Source: Ruminococcus flavefaciens MA2007
Lineage (GTDB): Bacteria > Bacillota > Clostridia > Oscillospirales > Ruminococcaceae
Assembly: GCF_000621845.1 (NCBI RefSeq)
Contig: NZ_KK211354.1
Span: forward strand, 210,733 to 274,732
DNA length: 64,000 nucleotides
Direction of reading: 5' to 3'
Position 1 is the stretch's first letter. Every line of letters starts with the position of its first letter. The notes under the pieces are model-generated. The model saw only the letters and a list, made by a program, of their open reading frames with translations, made no database searches and was not told the DNA's origin. The position numbers and the translations under genes are program-made. This document shows, piece after piece, positions 34,708 through 45,800 of this stretch.

Positions 34708-35784
34708 ATGAAAACTAATGCTAAAAGAAAGAACAGCGCAGTTAAGAAGCTTATACCGGCTGCTGGAATGCTCGCTTTATCAGCTTCGATGCTCGCAACA
34801 TCCACCTACGCGTGGTTCACAATGAGCCGTGAAGTTAGTGTAGTAGGAATGACAATGAAGACACAGATTGGTGCTAACTTGCTTATTGCAAGCAGCAATG
34901 CTTCTGGTGCTTATGGTTCAAAGCAGCTTAGCCAGAGCCGTTCTGCTTTACTTGAGCCTGTTTCAACTATTAATGCAACAAATGAGTCGTTTTACTATAC
35001 AGTAAATGCTGATGCACTTGGTGATGCAAAGGTAGATTCGTATACGAATTACTCAGAAACTGTAGCTGCTCAGATTACAGCACTATCTAACACATATGCA
35101 AACAAATCTGCATATGATAAGAACTTCAATTCGACTTATGATGTTGTTGATTCAAATACAACGGCTACAGCGGGCACATATGCTCCTGCATATGGTTATG
35201 TTGATTATGTTTTCTATCTGAAAGCAACAGGTGCTGACACATATGATACGTTGAATATGACAAAATGTGAATTAGTTTACAAAAACGGCGGCTCAAATCA
35301 GGTAATCGGTGTTGGTGACAGCAAGACTGGTGATCAGGCATGGCGTGTAGCTATTTTTGCTACTGATATTACCGCACAGGGCGGTAAGGGTGACGACGCA
35401 GAAATTAATGAAGTTGCGGTTAGCGCGATTGATCCTGCTGCATCTGGAAACACCCCAATTTCTATTTTAAAACTTGACGGTGCTACGAATTTTACATCTG
35501 GAAAGGCTGTTAATAGCGGTACTACTTTAGATACGGTTGTAAGTGCTGATCAGGCGGTAACGCTTATAAATAATCTTACTGCTGGCGCAGAAAAGTATTA
35601 CAAGGTTACTGCAAGAGTATGGCTTGAAGGTGAAGATAATACTTGTACTAATACCACTTATGCAACTCTTGACTCCAATTGGTCTCTCAATCTTAAATTT
35701 GAGTTAGAGGCTGATGGTACAAATGCTGTAACAAAAATCGGCAGCGCAGGAGATTGGACTGATTTAAGCCCTGTTATAAACTAA
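34708..35784 (+). CDS. Exported SipW/TasA-like protein 1
   Basis: A 358-residue exported protein. A basic N-terminus (MKTNAKRKNSAVKK) and a hydrophobic stretch end in ATSTYAWFTMSREVSVVGM. This fits the SipW-type signal pattern of TasA/camelysin fibre proteins, where an aromatic F/W-x motif follows the cleavage site. The rest is Thr/Ser/Asn-rich and beta-predicted, without enzyme motifs or anchor. The ATG at 34708 rather than 34705 fits the GAAAGGA spacing. It has its own promoter and terminator and is the most abundant-looking unit (major subunit) of the locus; that role is inference. Confidence 0.65.
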   Translation: MKTNAKRKNSAVKKLIPAAGMLALSASMLATSTYAWFTMSREVSVVGMTMKTQIGANLLIASSNASGAYGSKQLSQSRSALLEPVSTINATNESFYYTVNADALGDAKVDSYTNYSETVAAQITALSNTYANKSAYDKNFNSTYDVVDSNTTATAGTYAPAYGYVDYVFYLKATGADTYDTLNMTKCELVYKNGGSNQVIGVGDSKTGDQAWRVAIFATDITAQGGKGDDAEINEVAVSAIDPAASGNTPISILKLDGATNFTSGKAVNSGTTLDTVVSADQAVTLINNLTAGAEKYYKVTARVWLEGEDNTCTNTTYATLDSNWSLNLKFELEADGTNAVTKIGSAGDWTDLSPVIN

Positions 35785-36061
35785 TCTAATAAGTTTTAAT
35801 TCTACAGGCACATATAACTCATAAAAATCCCTCACACAAGCTTCCTCCAAATTAGTTTGAAAGCCTAAATAATGATCTATGAACTCAAAATGGCGATGGC
35901 ATGAGAGATTCATGATAATCCCTAAAAATAGCTTCTCATAATAATTCCTCCATAAAGGGTTTTAAAGACCTATCCGATATGCTTAAAACCGTCGGTGGAT
36001 CGGCGGCTATGAATAAGATTTTAAGTCATCATAGGTTCCTAAAGCCTCTATAACATAACAC
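35785..36061. other. Non-coding stretch between exported proteins 1 and 2
   Basis: About 280 bases without a supported ORF, between the stop of exported protein 1 and the terminator at 36062. Short repeated words (CCTATCCGATATGC, GTCGGTGGATCGGCGGC) may form RNA structure, but no family is recognised. Confidence 0.4.
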
Positions 36062-36095
36062 CCCCCTCGCGTAATGTGAGGGGGCTCTGTTTTGC
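36062..36095 (+). terminator. Terminator-like hairpin upstream of the exported-protein operon
   Basis: CCCCCTC (36062-36068) pairs with GAGGGGG (36078-36084), followed by CTCTGTTTT. Confidence 0.7.
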
Positions 36096-36243
36096 AGGGA
36101 TATGTTTTTCTATATGCCGCCGAAATTTTATTGTTAGTATATCTGAAAAGAAATATACGTTATGTATTAATTTTGACTCCGAAATTAGGCTTATTTGCAC
36201 AAACATTACAAATGGTAAAGGCTGTTATTGTCGATTATGTCCA

Positions 36244-36272
36244 TTGAAAATGATATATGAAAATGATATAAT
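36244..36272 (+). promoter_or_regulatory. Promoter of the four-gene exported-protein operon
   Basis: -35 TTGAAA (36244-36249), 17-bp spacer, -10 TATAAT (36267-36272). Confidence 0.78.
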
Positions 36273-36343
36273 AAAGTAGAGATACTATGCGCTAACAGGC
36301 TAACTATGCCCTTTAGCAGCTTCTTTTAAAGGTGGTGATCACG

Positions 36344-37636
36344 GTGAGCGCTAAGGCTTTTGATGCTCTTTCTAAGTCCTCTGTCGTCAGCTCAAACCCT
36401 CAGACTGCACAAAGTCAGGTAAACCAAGATGATGAGGACAGAAAAAAACTTTTAGCCATTCGTAAAAGAAATCTCATTCGCTTCGGCTCACTCGCCGTGC
36501 TCGCCTTCGTCGTCTGGCTGTTTGCTACTATCGCGTGGTTTACAAGCAATAAGGACGTCGGCGGCTCAGGTATGGGGGTGAAGGTAGAAGCAGGCTCATA
36601 TGAATTGCGCTTCAGAGGTGATAATATCGGAGCGTTGAGCTATACTGCAGGTACGCCTGTAGATGGTGTTACTCCGTATACTTCAACTGATATTTATCGA
36701 AAGGTCACTCCAACCTCAGATTATGCATATAATCTTCCCGACGGTACAAGACAGAATATCGAGGGAACGAATTATTATGATACTGATGGCGGACACCCTA
36801 AAGTCATTCTGAGACTGGATATGGATCAGCTCGATAGTAATTATTCCGGTTCGGATTATCTTGCTCCTGATAAGGAAAAGGGATTGAATCCGGGGGCAGA
36901 GGGCATTATTCAGTTCTGGGTAGTGCCGAAGAAAAGTGGAACACTGACAGCAAAGTTTTCGCTCAATATTAATGGTTATACAGCTGTACAAAGCGATTCT
37001 GCACCATTTGATGTGACTTCTTTAACTTTGATCCCTGCGTCCCAGCCTCCTTTAGGTGATAGTTCTACTGAGGCTGAGCGAGAAGCATATGATAAAAAAG
37101 CAGCTGAAATACAAGCTGTGGAGTTCCTTAGAGCACATATACTTTTTTTTAAGGGTGAATATGTAAATGAAGGTACTGAAGAAGAACCTGATTATAAATG
37201 GGTTTACACGGATTTCATGAATGATGATCTGCTTGATCCTCAAAATGCAGGACTTTACACTTTTACCTTTGAGAATGCTGTTCAGGGCGAACCTATAGAA
37301 GTTCGTATCCGCTGGGTGTGGTCAAATACTTTCAAACAGATGGTTCTTAGCGGTGATGCAAATGCTCCGGCAGTAACAATTGATTATACAGTTCGTGCTG
37401 CGATACAAAAATATGCATATGAGCACTATAATAATATCTTCAAAGATGTTAATCTTGCAACTGTACAAAGTAAAATGATGAAATTAAAGGATGGTTCTGA
37501 AACAGAATACGAATTTGATGCTGCTACACTAAACACGGGTACGAACCTTGACGATCTTAGCCGCGGTTACAATAGAGCCGACTCAGAAGTAGGCAAGCGC
37601 GTCCGCTATATGCTTTTAATGCTTGGTGCAGAGTGA
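36344..37636 (+). CDS. Exported SipW/TasA-like protein 2
   Basis: A 430-residue protein with a long cytoplasmic head (about 50 residues, QVNQDDEDRKKLLAIRKRN), then a helix ending LFATIAWFTSNKDVGGSGM, the same A-W-F pattern as its neighbour. The exported part is beta-rich and holds no known enzyme motif. A GTG start at 36344 is chosen because AAAGGTGGTGATC, nearly a full complement of the 16S rRNA end, precedes it. First gene of an operon with 37673, 38637 and the giant gene at 39823. Confidence 0.65.
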   Translation: MSAKAFDALSKSSVVSSNPQTAQSQVNQDDEDRKKLLAIRKRNLIRFGSLAVLAFVVWLFATIAWFTSNKDVGGSGMGVKVEAGSYELRFRGDNIGALSYTAGTPVDGVTPYTSTDIYRKVTPTSDYAYNLPDGTRQNIEGTNYYDTDGGHPKVILRLDMDQLDSNYSGSDYLAPDKEKGLNPGAEGIIQFWVVPKKSGTLTAKFSLNINGYTAVQSDSAPFDVTSLTLIPASQPPLGDSSTEAEREAYDKKAAEIQAVEFLRAHILFFKGEYVNEGTEEEPDYKWVYTDFMNDDLLDPQNAGLYTFTFENAVQGEPIEVRIRWVWSNTFKQMVLSGDANAPAVTIDYTVRAAIQKYAYEHYNNIFKDVNLATVQSKMMKLKDGSETEYEFDAATLNTGTNLDDLSRGYNRADSEVGKRVRYMLLMLGAE

Positions 37637-37672
37637 ATTCAGAGTTTAAAGTTTAACGAAAGGAGATGTGCT

Positions 37673-38605
37673 ATGAAATCTGTTAAAAAGGTTTGGAAAT
37701 CTATCTCAAAAAAGCAGAAAATACAGTTCGTTATAGCAGTCTCCTTGACGCTTTTGCTTACAGTTCAGGTTCCTGTTATGGCATGGTTCCGTAATCGGAG
37801 AGAGGCTGCACGTTTGGAACGCATAAACTCTACGAATACACTTTTTATTACAGCAGCACACCGTGAGGATGTTACAAATCTTGTAATGGATGATATTACG
37901 GTTGACGGAAAATGGATTGTTGAAAACGATAACGAAACCAAGATGCTATACCAGGATTATGTTTTTTGTGTCGCTGGTGACTATGTTGAGGATTTTACAT
38001 TACAGCTTACTCACACAACGAACAATCCGTATACATATGAGATTTTTGAAGCTGATCCGACTGGTGGTGCGCCAGGAGCTGGCGAGTTCAAAGGCCGTGA
38101 TTATGTGGTATATAAAGTTACGGATACATGGCCTCCTGAACTTACAGAGATGGAAGATAATGAAAATACTGCTGAAGTTACAGCAAATGGTGAAACCGTT
38201 ATTTATTATCGAATTCGTAAGATAAACGGCAAGCCAGTGACTTTGAACCAGACTGTGAAAAAAGATAATAACAATACTGATATTGAGATTAATACTTATT
38301 CCTATACAGTTGGCAGTACTCCAAAAACTGTTATTTTTGATGGACATTACTTGAACATGCAAGCCACTGGTGATAATGCAGGAAAAGCAAATAATGATTA
38401 TAACAAGTACAATTACGATACTTATGACTATTTTGATCCAAATGTACAACCACTTTACTGGCAATGTACGAATATTCCAGGCAGTAACGGTACAAGCAAA
38501 AATGCTTTTTATCACGAATATATCCTTCGTGTCTATTTTAATAACGCAACAACTACCTATAAAGATACGGATGCTGTGTATATTACCGCAATAGGAAACG
38601 GTTAA
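37673..38605 (+). CDS. Exported SipW/TasA-like protein 3
   Basis: A 310-residue protein. Basic start (MKSVKKVWKSISKKQK), one hydrophobic helix, then VPVMAWFRNRREAARLERIN, again A-W-F right after the helix. The exported part is beta-rich with Asn/Asp/Tyr-rich loops (NDYNKYNYDTYDYFDPNVQ). No known domain beyond the signal resemblance. Start has AAAGGAG 8 bases upstream, and it lies 36 bases after the preceding gene, so it is cotranscribed. Confidence 0.62.
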   Translation: MKSVKKVWKSISKKQKIQFVIAVSLTLLLTVQVPVMAWFRNRREAARLERINSTNTLFITAAHREDVTNLVMDDITVDGKWIVENDNETKMLYQDYVFCVAGDYVEDFTLQLTHTTNNPYTYEIFEADPTGGAPGAGEFKGRDYVVYKVTDTWPPELTEMEDNENTAEVTANGETVIYYRIRKINGKPVTLNQTVKKDNNNTDIEINTYSYTVGSTPKTVIFDGHYLNMQATGDNAGKANNDYNKYNYDTYDYFDPNVQPLYWQCTNIPGSNGTSKNAFYHEYILRVYFNNATTTYKDTDAVYITAIGNG

Positions 38606-38636
38606 ATTTGAGTAGTGGAAAGGAAGTGAAACCGCT

Positions 38637-39776
38637 ATGGAAAAATTCAAGAGCTTTATGAAGAAATATTGGATAAGCGTATGGTTGATATTAGTAGCTA
38701 TGGCGGTTATCACTGTATATGTTTCTGCTGAGTATATTCAGGATCAAAATCGTGTTAAGCGAGTGATCGCCAATATGGGTGATACCGGCAAACGCTTTTC
38801 ATCTGATCGCTTGAATCCAACGGATAGCATTACGCCTTACGAAGTTCCCTTTTCTACGGAAGGCGATGATCTGTGCCCTATTGCTTTTCAAATCTATAAT
38901 CACAGTCTCACTGATTCGAGTAAAAAATATCAAGGTGAGATCTATTACGAGATTACAGCGAAGCTCACAGATCATAATGGCGAAACTATCACTATGTATG
39001 ATGATAATCCAGATACAACAAATATCCCATCATTACCTGGAAGCTCATATGGATTTAAAAAAGGTGATGCTCCTTCATATACATTTTTTGCAAATGTGAA
39101 TGACATGCTTTCATTAGACGGTCACTTTGAAAGCAATGAAGAAAATGACAATCATCTTTATTATATTTGCATACCGCGCACTATGACTACAGTAGCTAAC
39201 GATGATAAGGTATATATTGAATTAGTCGCCACTCCTTATGCGGATAGCAATTATACTCGGCCGCTTACAGATATAGATGTTCTAAAAGCTCGACTTAGTG
39301 TATCATCGCAGTCAAAGTCTGTTGAGAGCGGATGGAGCGGCAGCTTTCAGGATTCGACACGTACCGATTTGGATGGATTAAACTTTGTCTTTTCAGGAAG
39401 CGGAACATCAAAGCTTGTTTTGAGTTATAGAGCGGATTTGTTTGAGGTAAATAAGTTCTTCCTTGATGCTCACAGCAGTGAGCATGACAGCAAATTCACT
39501 TATGAAAATGGATATTATTATGAATATGAAACAGCCACTGTAAATGGTGAAGAAGTAAAAACTTGGAAAAAATATGCAGCTCCAAGTGGTGAAAGTTGGA
39601 AAACAATTATTATTGACGCAGATTCAGAAGATGAAAAACGTTATGATATTCAGCTATATATGAATAATGCTGATACAGAAAATTATTTGACGAATAGAGA
39701 GCTTGACTGGAATAATAAAATTAGCAATTATTTCCATTATAACGCAAATGCTCCGGCAACAGCTGTCACGAGTTGA
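38637..39776 (+). CDS. Exported membrane-anchored protein 4 of the giant-protein operon
   Basis: A 379-residue protein with one N-terminal hydrophobic segment (SVWLILVAMAVITVYVSAEY) and a beta-rich exported part. It lacks the A-W-F motif of its neighbours but has the same gene size, composition and layout (helix, short charged linker, beta domain). 31 bases after the previous gene; AAGGAAG 9 bases before the ATG. It may be a minor subunit or an anchor for the giant protein encoded next; that is inference. Confidence 0.6.
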   Translation: MEKFKSFMKKYWISVWLILVAMAVITVYVSAEYIQDQNRVKRVIANMGDTGKRFSSDRLNPTDSITPYEVPFSTEGDDLCPIAFQIYNHSLTDSSKKYQGEIYYEITAKLTDHNGETITMYDDNPDTTNIPSLPGSSYGFKKGDAPSYTFFANVNDMLSLDGHFESNEENDNHLYYICIPRTMTTVANDDKVYIELVATPYADSNYTRPLTDIDVLKARLSVSSQSKSVESGWSGSFQDSTRTDLDGLNFVFSGSGTSKLVLSYRADLFEVNKFFLDAHSSEHDSKFTYENGYYYEYETATVNGEEVKTWKKYAAPSGESWKTIIIDADSEDEKRYDIQLYMNNADTENYLTNRELDWNNKISNYFHYNANAPATAVTS

Positions 39777-39822
39777 TGTATCATAACGTATTCGTTTCAT
39801 ATATGATTTGGGAGTGAGGCAA

Positions 39823-42800
39823 ATGAAAAAATACATGTTTATTAAAAGAAACAAATACAGAAAGCGCAGTTTCATAAAGAGGCTGTGCAGCGTTGTTGTT
39901 GCCTCTATTATTTTTACTACAAGTATGCCTACTGTTCTTTGGGATAATTTATCTTCCATTCAGTTAACCGCTCATGCAGCAAATAAGGATAGTTTCACTC
40001 CGTATACAGACACAATCTATGATATTAATGCAGCATCCGATGGTCAGGATGATGGTAAATACTCTATTGAAAAACCTGATGATCTTGTTAAATATTCTAA
40101 ATGCTATATTTCATTTCCTGATAAACATCAGAATGATATTCTTGAACTTGGCTTCGCAGCTGGAGACACCACGGTTGCAGCAACAGATTTCATTGCACTT
40201 GGAACTGAAGAATACCCATTTAAAGGTACGATCATCACTGCTGCTGCTTCGCTCAATAAGCTGAATCTCCCAGAGGCTTTATTTGACTATGTGGCTGATA
40301 CTGCTAAAATTGTGGAAAGTGATGCTGAAAATGCGGGTCCGTCATATATCAGAATAGCACGTATGACCAATAATACAAATGAACCTATACTTGCTCGTCA
40401 TGTTTGTCATGATCCGGTTGCTCCCACAACTATTCTCGTTGGTGAAAACACTGAAACATGGAATGGAAACACCTGGCAGGTTCAGATTGAAACTTATTCA
40501 GACGGAACCAATGCGGCTAAAAACAATAATTATGCCGGAATCATTGGCGAGATGCAAAAGGGTTCAAAGATGCAGCTTGACCTGAGAGATGGGACTTCTG
40601 CTGAAATTAAAGGAGATTTTGATCTTGGTCGTATTTGTGGCAGCATGGGGAGAGACACCATGCTGACAGTGAATTCGATTGAAGGAATTACGACATATAA
40701 TGACGAAGTGCCTCCGGTGGCTACTACGGTAAACAATGATTCGTATGGAATCAATACTTCATCCGGCAATGTTGGAGGTATTGTTGGAAGCATGGATAAT
40801 GGTTCTGTACTTGTGGTAAAGCAAGCACCGGCTAATACTGCGGCGACCATTAGTGGGGGCGGCTACGCTGGCGGTATTGTCGGTAAGAATGACGGTGGAT
40901 TTGTAGATACATCTGCGATTTCAAGTTATTCTATTGGCGGAACGATTACCGGAATCACCGGTGCTGGTGGTTTGTTTGGTTATAACCGTCCGCTGTTTGA
41001 TGATCCGAGAACAGATTCGACCGAAACCTCTGTTACTTATGACCTCGCTAACTATAGCGTAAGTGCAACTGTTAGCGGAAGCGGAAACATAGGCGGTCTG
41101 TTCGGTGAACTGGTGAACAAATCAGTCATCATAACAGACGAAGTAAAAAATGCTGAAACAGGCGAAGTCACTACACCGGAGAGCCGTACAGATGCGGCAG
41201 GCGGAACGATTGAGATAAAAAAGACTTCTAGTTCAAACACCATTACTGTGACCAATTCCGGTTCTGCAGCCAATTTGGGCGGAATTGCCGGAAAATATAC
41301 TCCGTTTTCCCTTACTGAAACTCTGTCTGTATCGAATGTGACTGTTAGTGTCACAAACAACGGTTCATATTCAGAAAACTGCGGCGGCGGTATCGGTCTT
41401 GTCGGTGTATCCAATGATACAGCATCCCTCGCCTATGTGAGCTTCAACAATTTCATTGCGACTGCAACAAACTGCGGAAGCAAATATTTTGGCGGTATGG
41501 TCGGCAAGGGTGATGAATCTTTTGTTGATGCAAATACAGTAACGATTAATGCAAATAATTTCCGCGGTGGTGCTGCTGTCGGCTGTATGGCACGCGGCGT
41601 ACTGAAACTTTCCGGAACCGTAAACTTTGCAAGCGCAATGCCGGCGCAGACCAATGTGGATGCGATCCGAGAAGGACAGATTGTAGGCTATCGTGATGAT
41701 GCGCTGGTTTATTATGATGGTGCGGCTTCCAATCTTTCAATCAGTGACAGGAGAGTTGACAATATCGGTACATGGGGCGATATTCTCATTCTGGACGGCA
41801 CGAAGATAGCGAAGAGTGCTGTGCTATCAGAGGGTACTCATTCAATTACAATGGTTGCTCCCTCTGCATCTATCACTACACCTGCTACCTATGCAAGACA
41901 GGCGCTTGCCCTGCAAATTGCATACAGCAATAACCCGATTATCACAAACAGCACGGTTCCTGCACCTTCTTCTATTTCATTTGGAGCGTCCGCAAATATT
42001 GATCTTACCAATACCGGTCTTAGAGGTTTAACACGTGATAATAAGATAAATGCCAATGATACTAAATGTGATTATTCCGGAAACATTACAGGTAACAGCG
42101 CAACAGTAAAACTCTATATTGAGAACATAGGCGGTAATCCTGTCTATCGTCATTCCTATAACGGCATGCTTGGAATTGCAGATAGTGTTACTATCGGCAG
42201 CATAACATTTGACGGAAAGATGAACCTTCAGCCGTGCGTAGAGATGTATGCAGGTATGGCTGCAGCGACTTCTAAAACAAGTTTTACTGCTAATAATGTC
42301 AATGTTGCTACAAGCGGAACAGCAGCAAATGTTGTATTCACAACGCATTATGATGTCAGCGGCGATAATAAGTGGGGCAGCAAAGAACTGTATCTCGGCA
42401 GACTTGTCGGAAATGTCAGCGGTAGTGTTTCAGTAACTGACGGAACTTACAGCGGCACTGTATCAGGCGATGCTACTTCTGAGGAAAGCTGCTACGGAGG
42501 TATTGTCGGTAGAATCAAAGGCACGACATCTTCTGCATTTTCCGGAGTGACAATCAGCGGCTCTATGTCTAATACTGGTGCAAACGAAAAACAGAAGATC
42601 GGTGGACTCGTTGCAGAGATCGTGAAGGGCACCAGTGAAAGTAGATTGAATCTTGACAACATTACACTCAGCAGTCTCACTGTTAACGGAAATGCAAGTG
42701 GCTCCTGCGGCGGTCTGCTTGGTTATGCATGGTACAATACAAATGTGCAGGGTGTGGATGTCAACTCGGCTGAGAACGGAATGACGATCACTGTTGCCGG

Positions 42801-45800
42801 TACGAACAAGGTATCCGTAAAAAACGGCGCAGAAATACCTGCAATTCAAAATGGTGCAACCGCTGGTCTTGTCTACTGTGCGACAGGCAGATGGCTTGTT
42901 AATTCTATTGCATTCAGCGGTTTTACCGTAGATATGAATTCAGCTTCTTCGTTTGGTATGCTTGTGAATCAGGGACGAAGCGGAGATGACGGCATCTATC
43001 TGCTTCTTCCGAGCGGCTTTACCTATACGATCTCCGGAAATCCGTTTTCTGCTCATACAGGTGTCTATGATGAACTGGTCGCATACAGTTCTTCCGGTGA
43101 TGTGACTGCAAACGGTCAGGGCATTGTCTCTATTCATACAAGAAATGTGGCTGACACAGCGTTCGTTGATGCTCTTGTCATGAACGGGAATGGAGCAGCA
43201 AACACCTATACCGCAAGGACCACACTTGGTCAAGGTAAATCTAATCCTAACACGAGATATTATTATAATCTTGATACTGATACAAGACTTTCTGCTAAAT
43301 TAATTGAGATATCGTCCAGTCCTCAAAAGAGACTAATGAGTTGGGGGCTTAATCAGTATGCCTGCAGTAATATTAAGAAATACTTTGGAAATCCTTTTTC
43401 TTCAGTAATTACAACAGCAACGTATGATATGACTGGTTATAGCTGGTATCCGGTTGATGTGGATTCCACGCTTGAAGTCAACGGCACATTCAAATTCTAT
43501 AACAGCGAAATCGAAAAGAATATTCAGAACAGGGCAAAAACAAAGTTTTCAACTCTTTCTAACACTACACAGCATTATCTTATGCAGAATGCGCTGTTCA
43601 ATAATGTTAATAGCAAGCTAACTGTTGGCACAGTTACATTACAAGGTAATGTAGGAAAGGCAAACGGTGTATCTGGTGCGCTCGTTTTCGGAACTGTAAA
43701 GGGTACAGCATCTTCAGATGCCGGCACTGCAGAGGTCAAAGTAACAGGCGGTATTACACTGGAAGGCATTCATGTGCATAACTTTAATTCGGCAAGTGAG
43801 AGCGAATATGCTCCCTTGCTCATCAACCAAACAAGCGACTTCTCTAAGCTGACAATAAAAAATGTTTTTGTTGCAAGAGATGGTTCTTATAAGACGAGCA
43901 CGGTTGATACCTTGAAAACCAAATATAATGTTTTGGGTAATTCGGAAAGTACTACTTATTATTCTGCAACCACTTATCCTAAAATCGCAACCAGTCTAAT
44001 CGGAAACGCTGGCGTTGACGCAAACTCTAAAAATATCAATGTTTCTTTTGAGGAGATTCAGCTTGACGGAAGAAAGAGCAGCATACTCAGCGATCTGACA
44101 ACAGCTTACCATTCTGAAGTATCTCTTTTCACTAAGGCAACTCTGCTGAATAAGCTTCAGTATCAGTCCGGCGGCGGTACATATAACTTTGAAAAGTCTG
44201 AGGACTGGACTGGAGACAATCATACTCCCGTTAAAGTTACATACGGCTCTGAGATCAGCGACTCGACAGAGAGAAAAGAAAACTTCGGCAAAGAATTCTG
44301 GTACTACGGAAGTCAGAGCAAGATTGAAAGTACCGGTTATATAACCGGAGATTATATTCTTCCTGAAACAAATACTCCTTCAAGCGGAACCGCCGATGCA
44401 GTTACGACTAATGATGTTGTGTCATGGACAGCACCGTATGATTTCAGCGGATTTCTCCCATATGTTTATACAAAATACATTGGCGCTGCTAACGCTGGTG
44501 TTGAGGGGGCACATCAGTTAAAAGTTAATCATTATGCTGCTGGATTCAGTGGCTGTGGTACTTATAATGATCCATATGTTATAACAAGTGAAACGGAGCT
44601 TGTCAATATTACAAAGCTTCTTAATGCCGGAACAGATATTTCATTTATAAATATCCCTACAACAGGAAGTGGTTCTTCCATTACAGATGATATTACTTTA
44701 AGCGGCGAAAATACAATTGCCAAATCAACAACATGGCATACGCAGCATGGTACATATAAACCTGTAACGGTAGGTGAAGTAACCAAATACTATCTTGACG
44801 GTGATACATCTAAGGATTATGTTACTGTGGAAATGCTCCGCACATATCTTGCAGGTGCATATTATAAGATAAACAATAACATTGTGATTAGCAGTTCTGA
44901 ATTTAACGGGCTTGGCAATATCAGTAACGAAGATGATAAATTTGCTGTATTCCGCGGTGTGATCGTTGGTTCCGGAAATGAAACGATAACTAACAAAACG
45001 CAGTATCCACTCATTGCATCAAGCTACGGCAGCGTTGTTAAAGGTCTGACTTTTCAAGTAGGTGATTCCACAAACAATGCTACAATAAACAAAAGCAATG
45101 GGACAGCTACAACAAAGTTCACGCCTTATAGCGGCGGCTGCGCTTATTACGGTGCGGTCATCGGTCAGATTTTCGGCGGCGATAATATCATCGACAATGT
45201 ATATGTCAATTTTGATAATGCAACGGTAACAATCAGTGGCAATGCGGCTCATGTTATCCCTGTCGGCGGCTATGTCGGCGTGGTACTGAACGGCGGCTTG
45301 TATTTCCGCAATATGGCTACAAATAATAATATCGCAGGTTTACCGAATGACAAGACATTCAAAGGTACGGAGCATCTGATCACAAAAGAAGAGACTGTTG
45401 ACGGTCAGACTGTTACAAAGCCGAACATGAAATATCTCTATGTGAATCCGATTATTGGTCGTGTGATGAATGGCTTTGCGATTTATGAGACGATGAGCAA
45501 TAATCCTGATACCGCAACTGACAGCGGCAAATTCCGCCCGTTCGATGATGGTACAAGAACTTATCCTGACGGTTCAAAGGTATATCAGAAGGATGATGGT
45601 AGTTTTGTAGAGGTTGCTGAGGGGGCGACAATTGATCAGAGTCCTGTCGGAGTCACAATGAAGAACGGCACGAAGAATTATTCGATTGCGGATATCAATA
45701 GAAATGATACTGCGAATAATTTTACAATGACAGCGCCTTCTGGAGGATATCCTGGTGATGCTGGATCAATTATTAGCGTTTCCAACGCGCAATCACTTTT

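Noticed and set aside
36076..36279. A 67-residue Cys-rich open frame upstream of exported protein 2
   Set aside because: It starts inside the terminator hairpin, has no ribosome binding site and overlaps the next promoter region.
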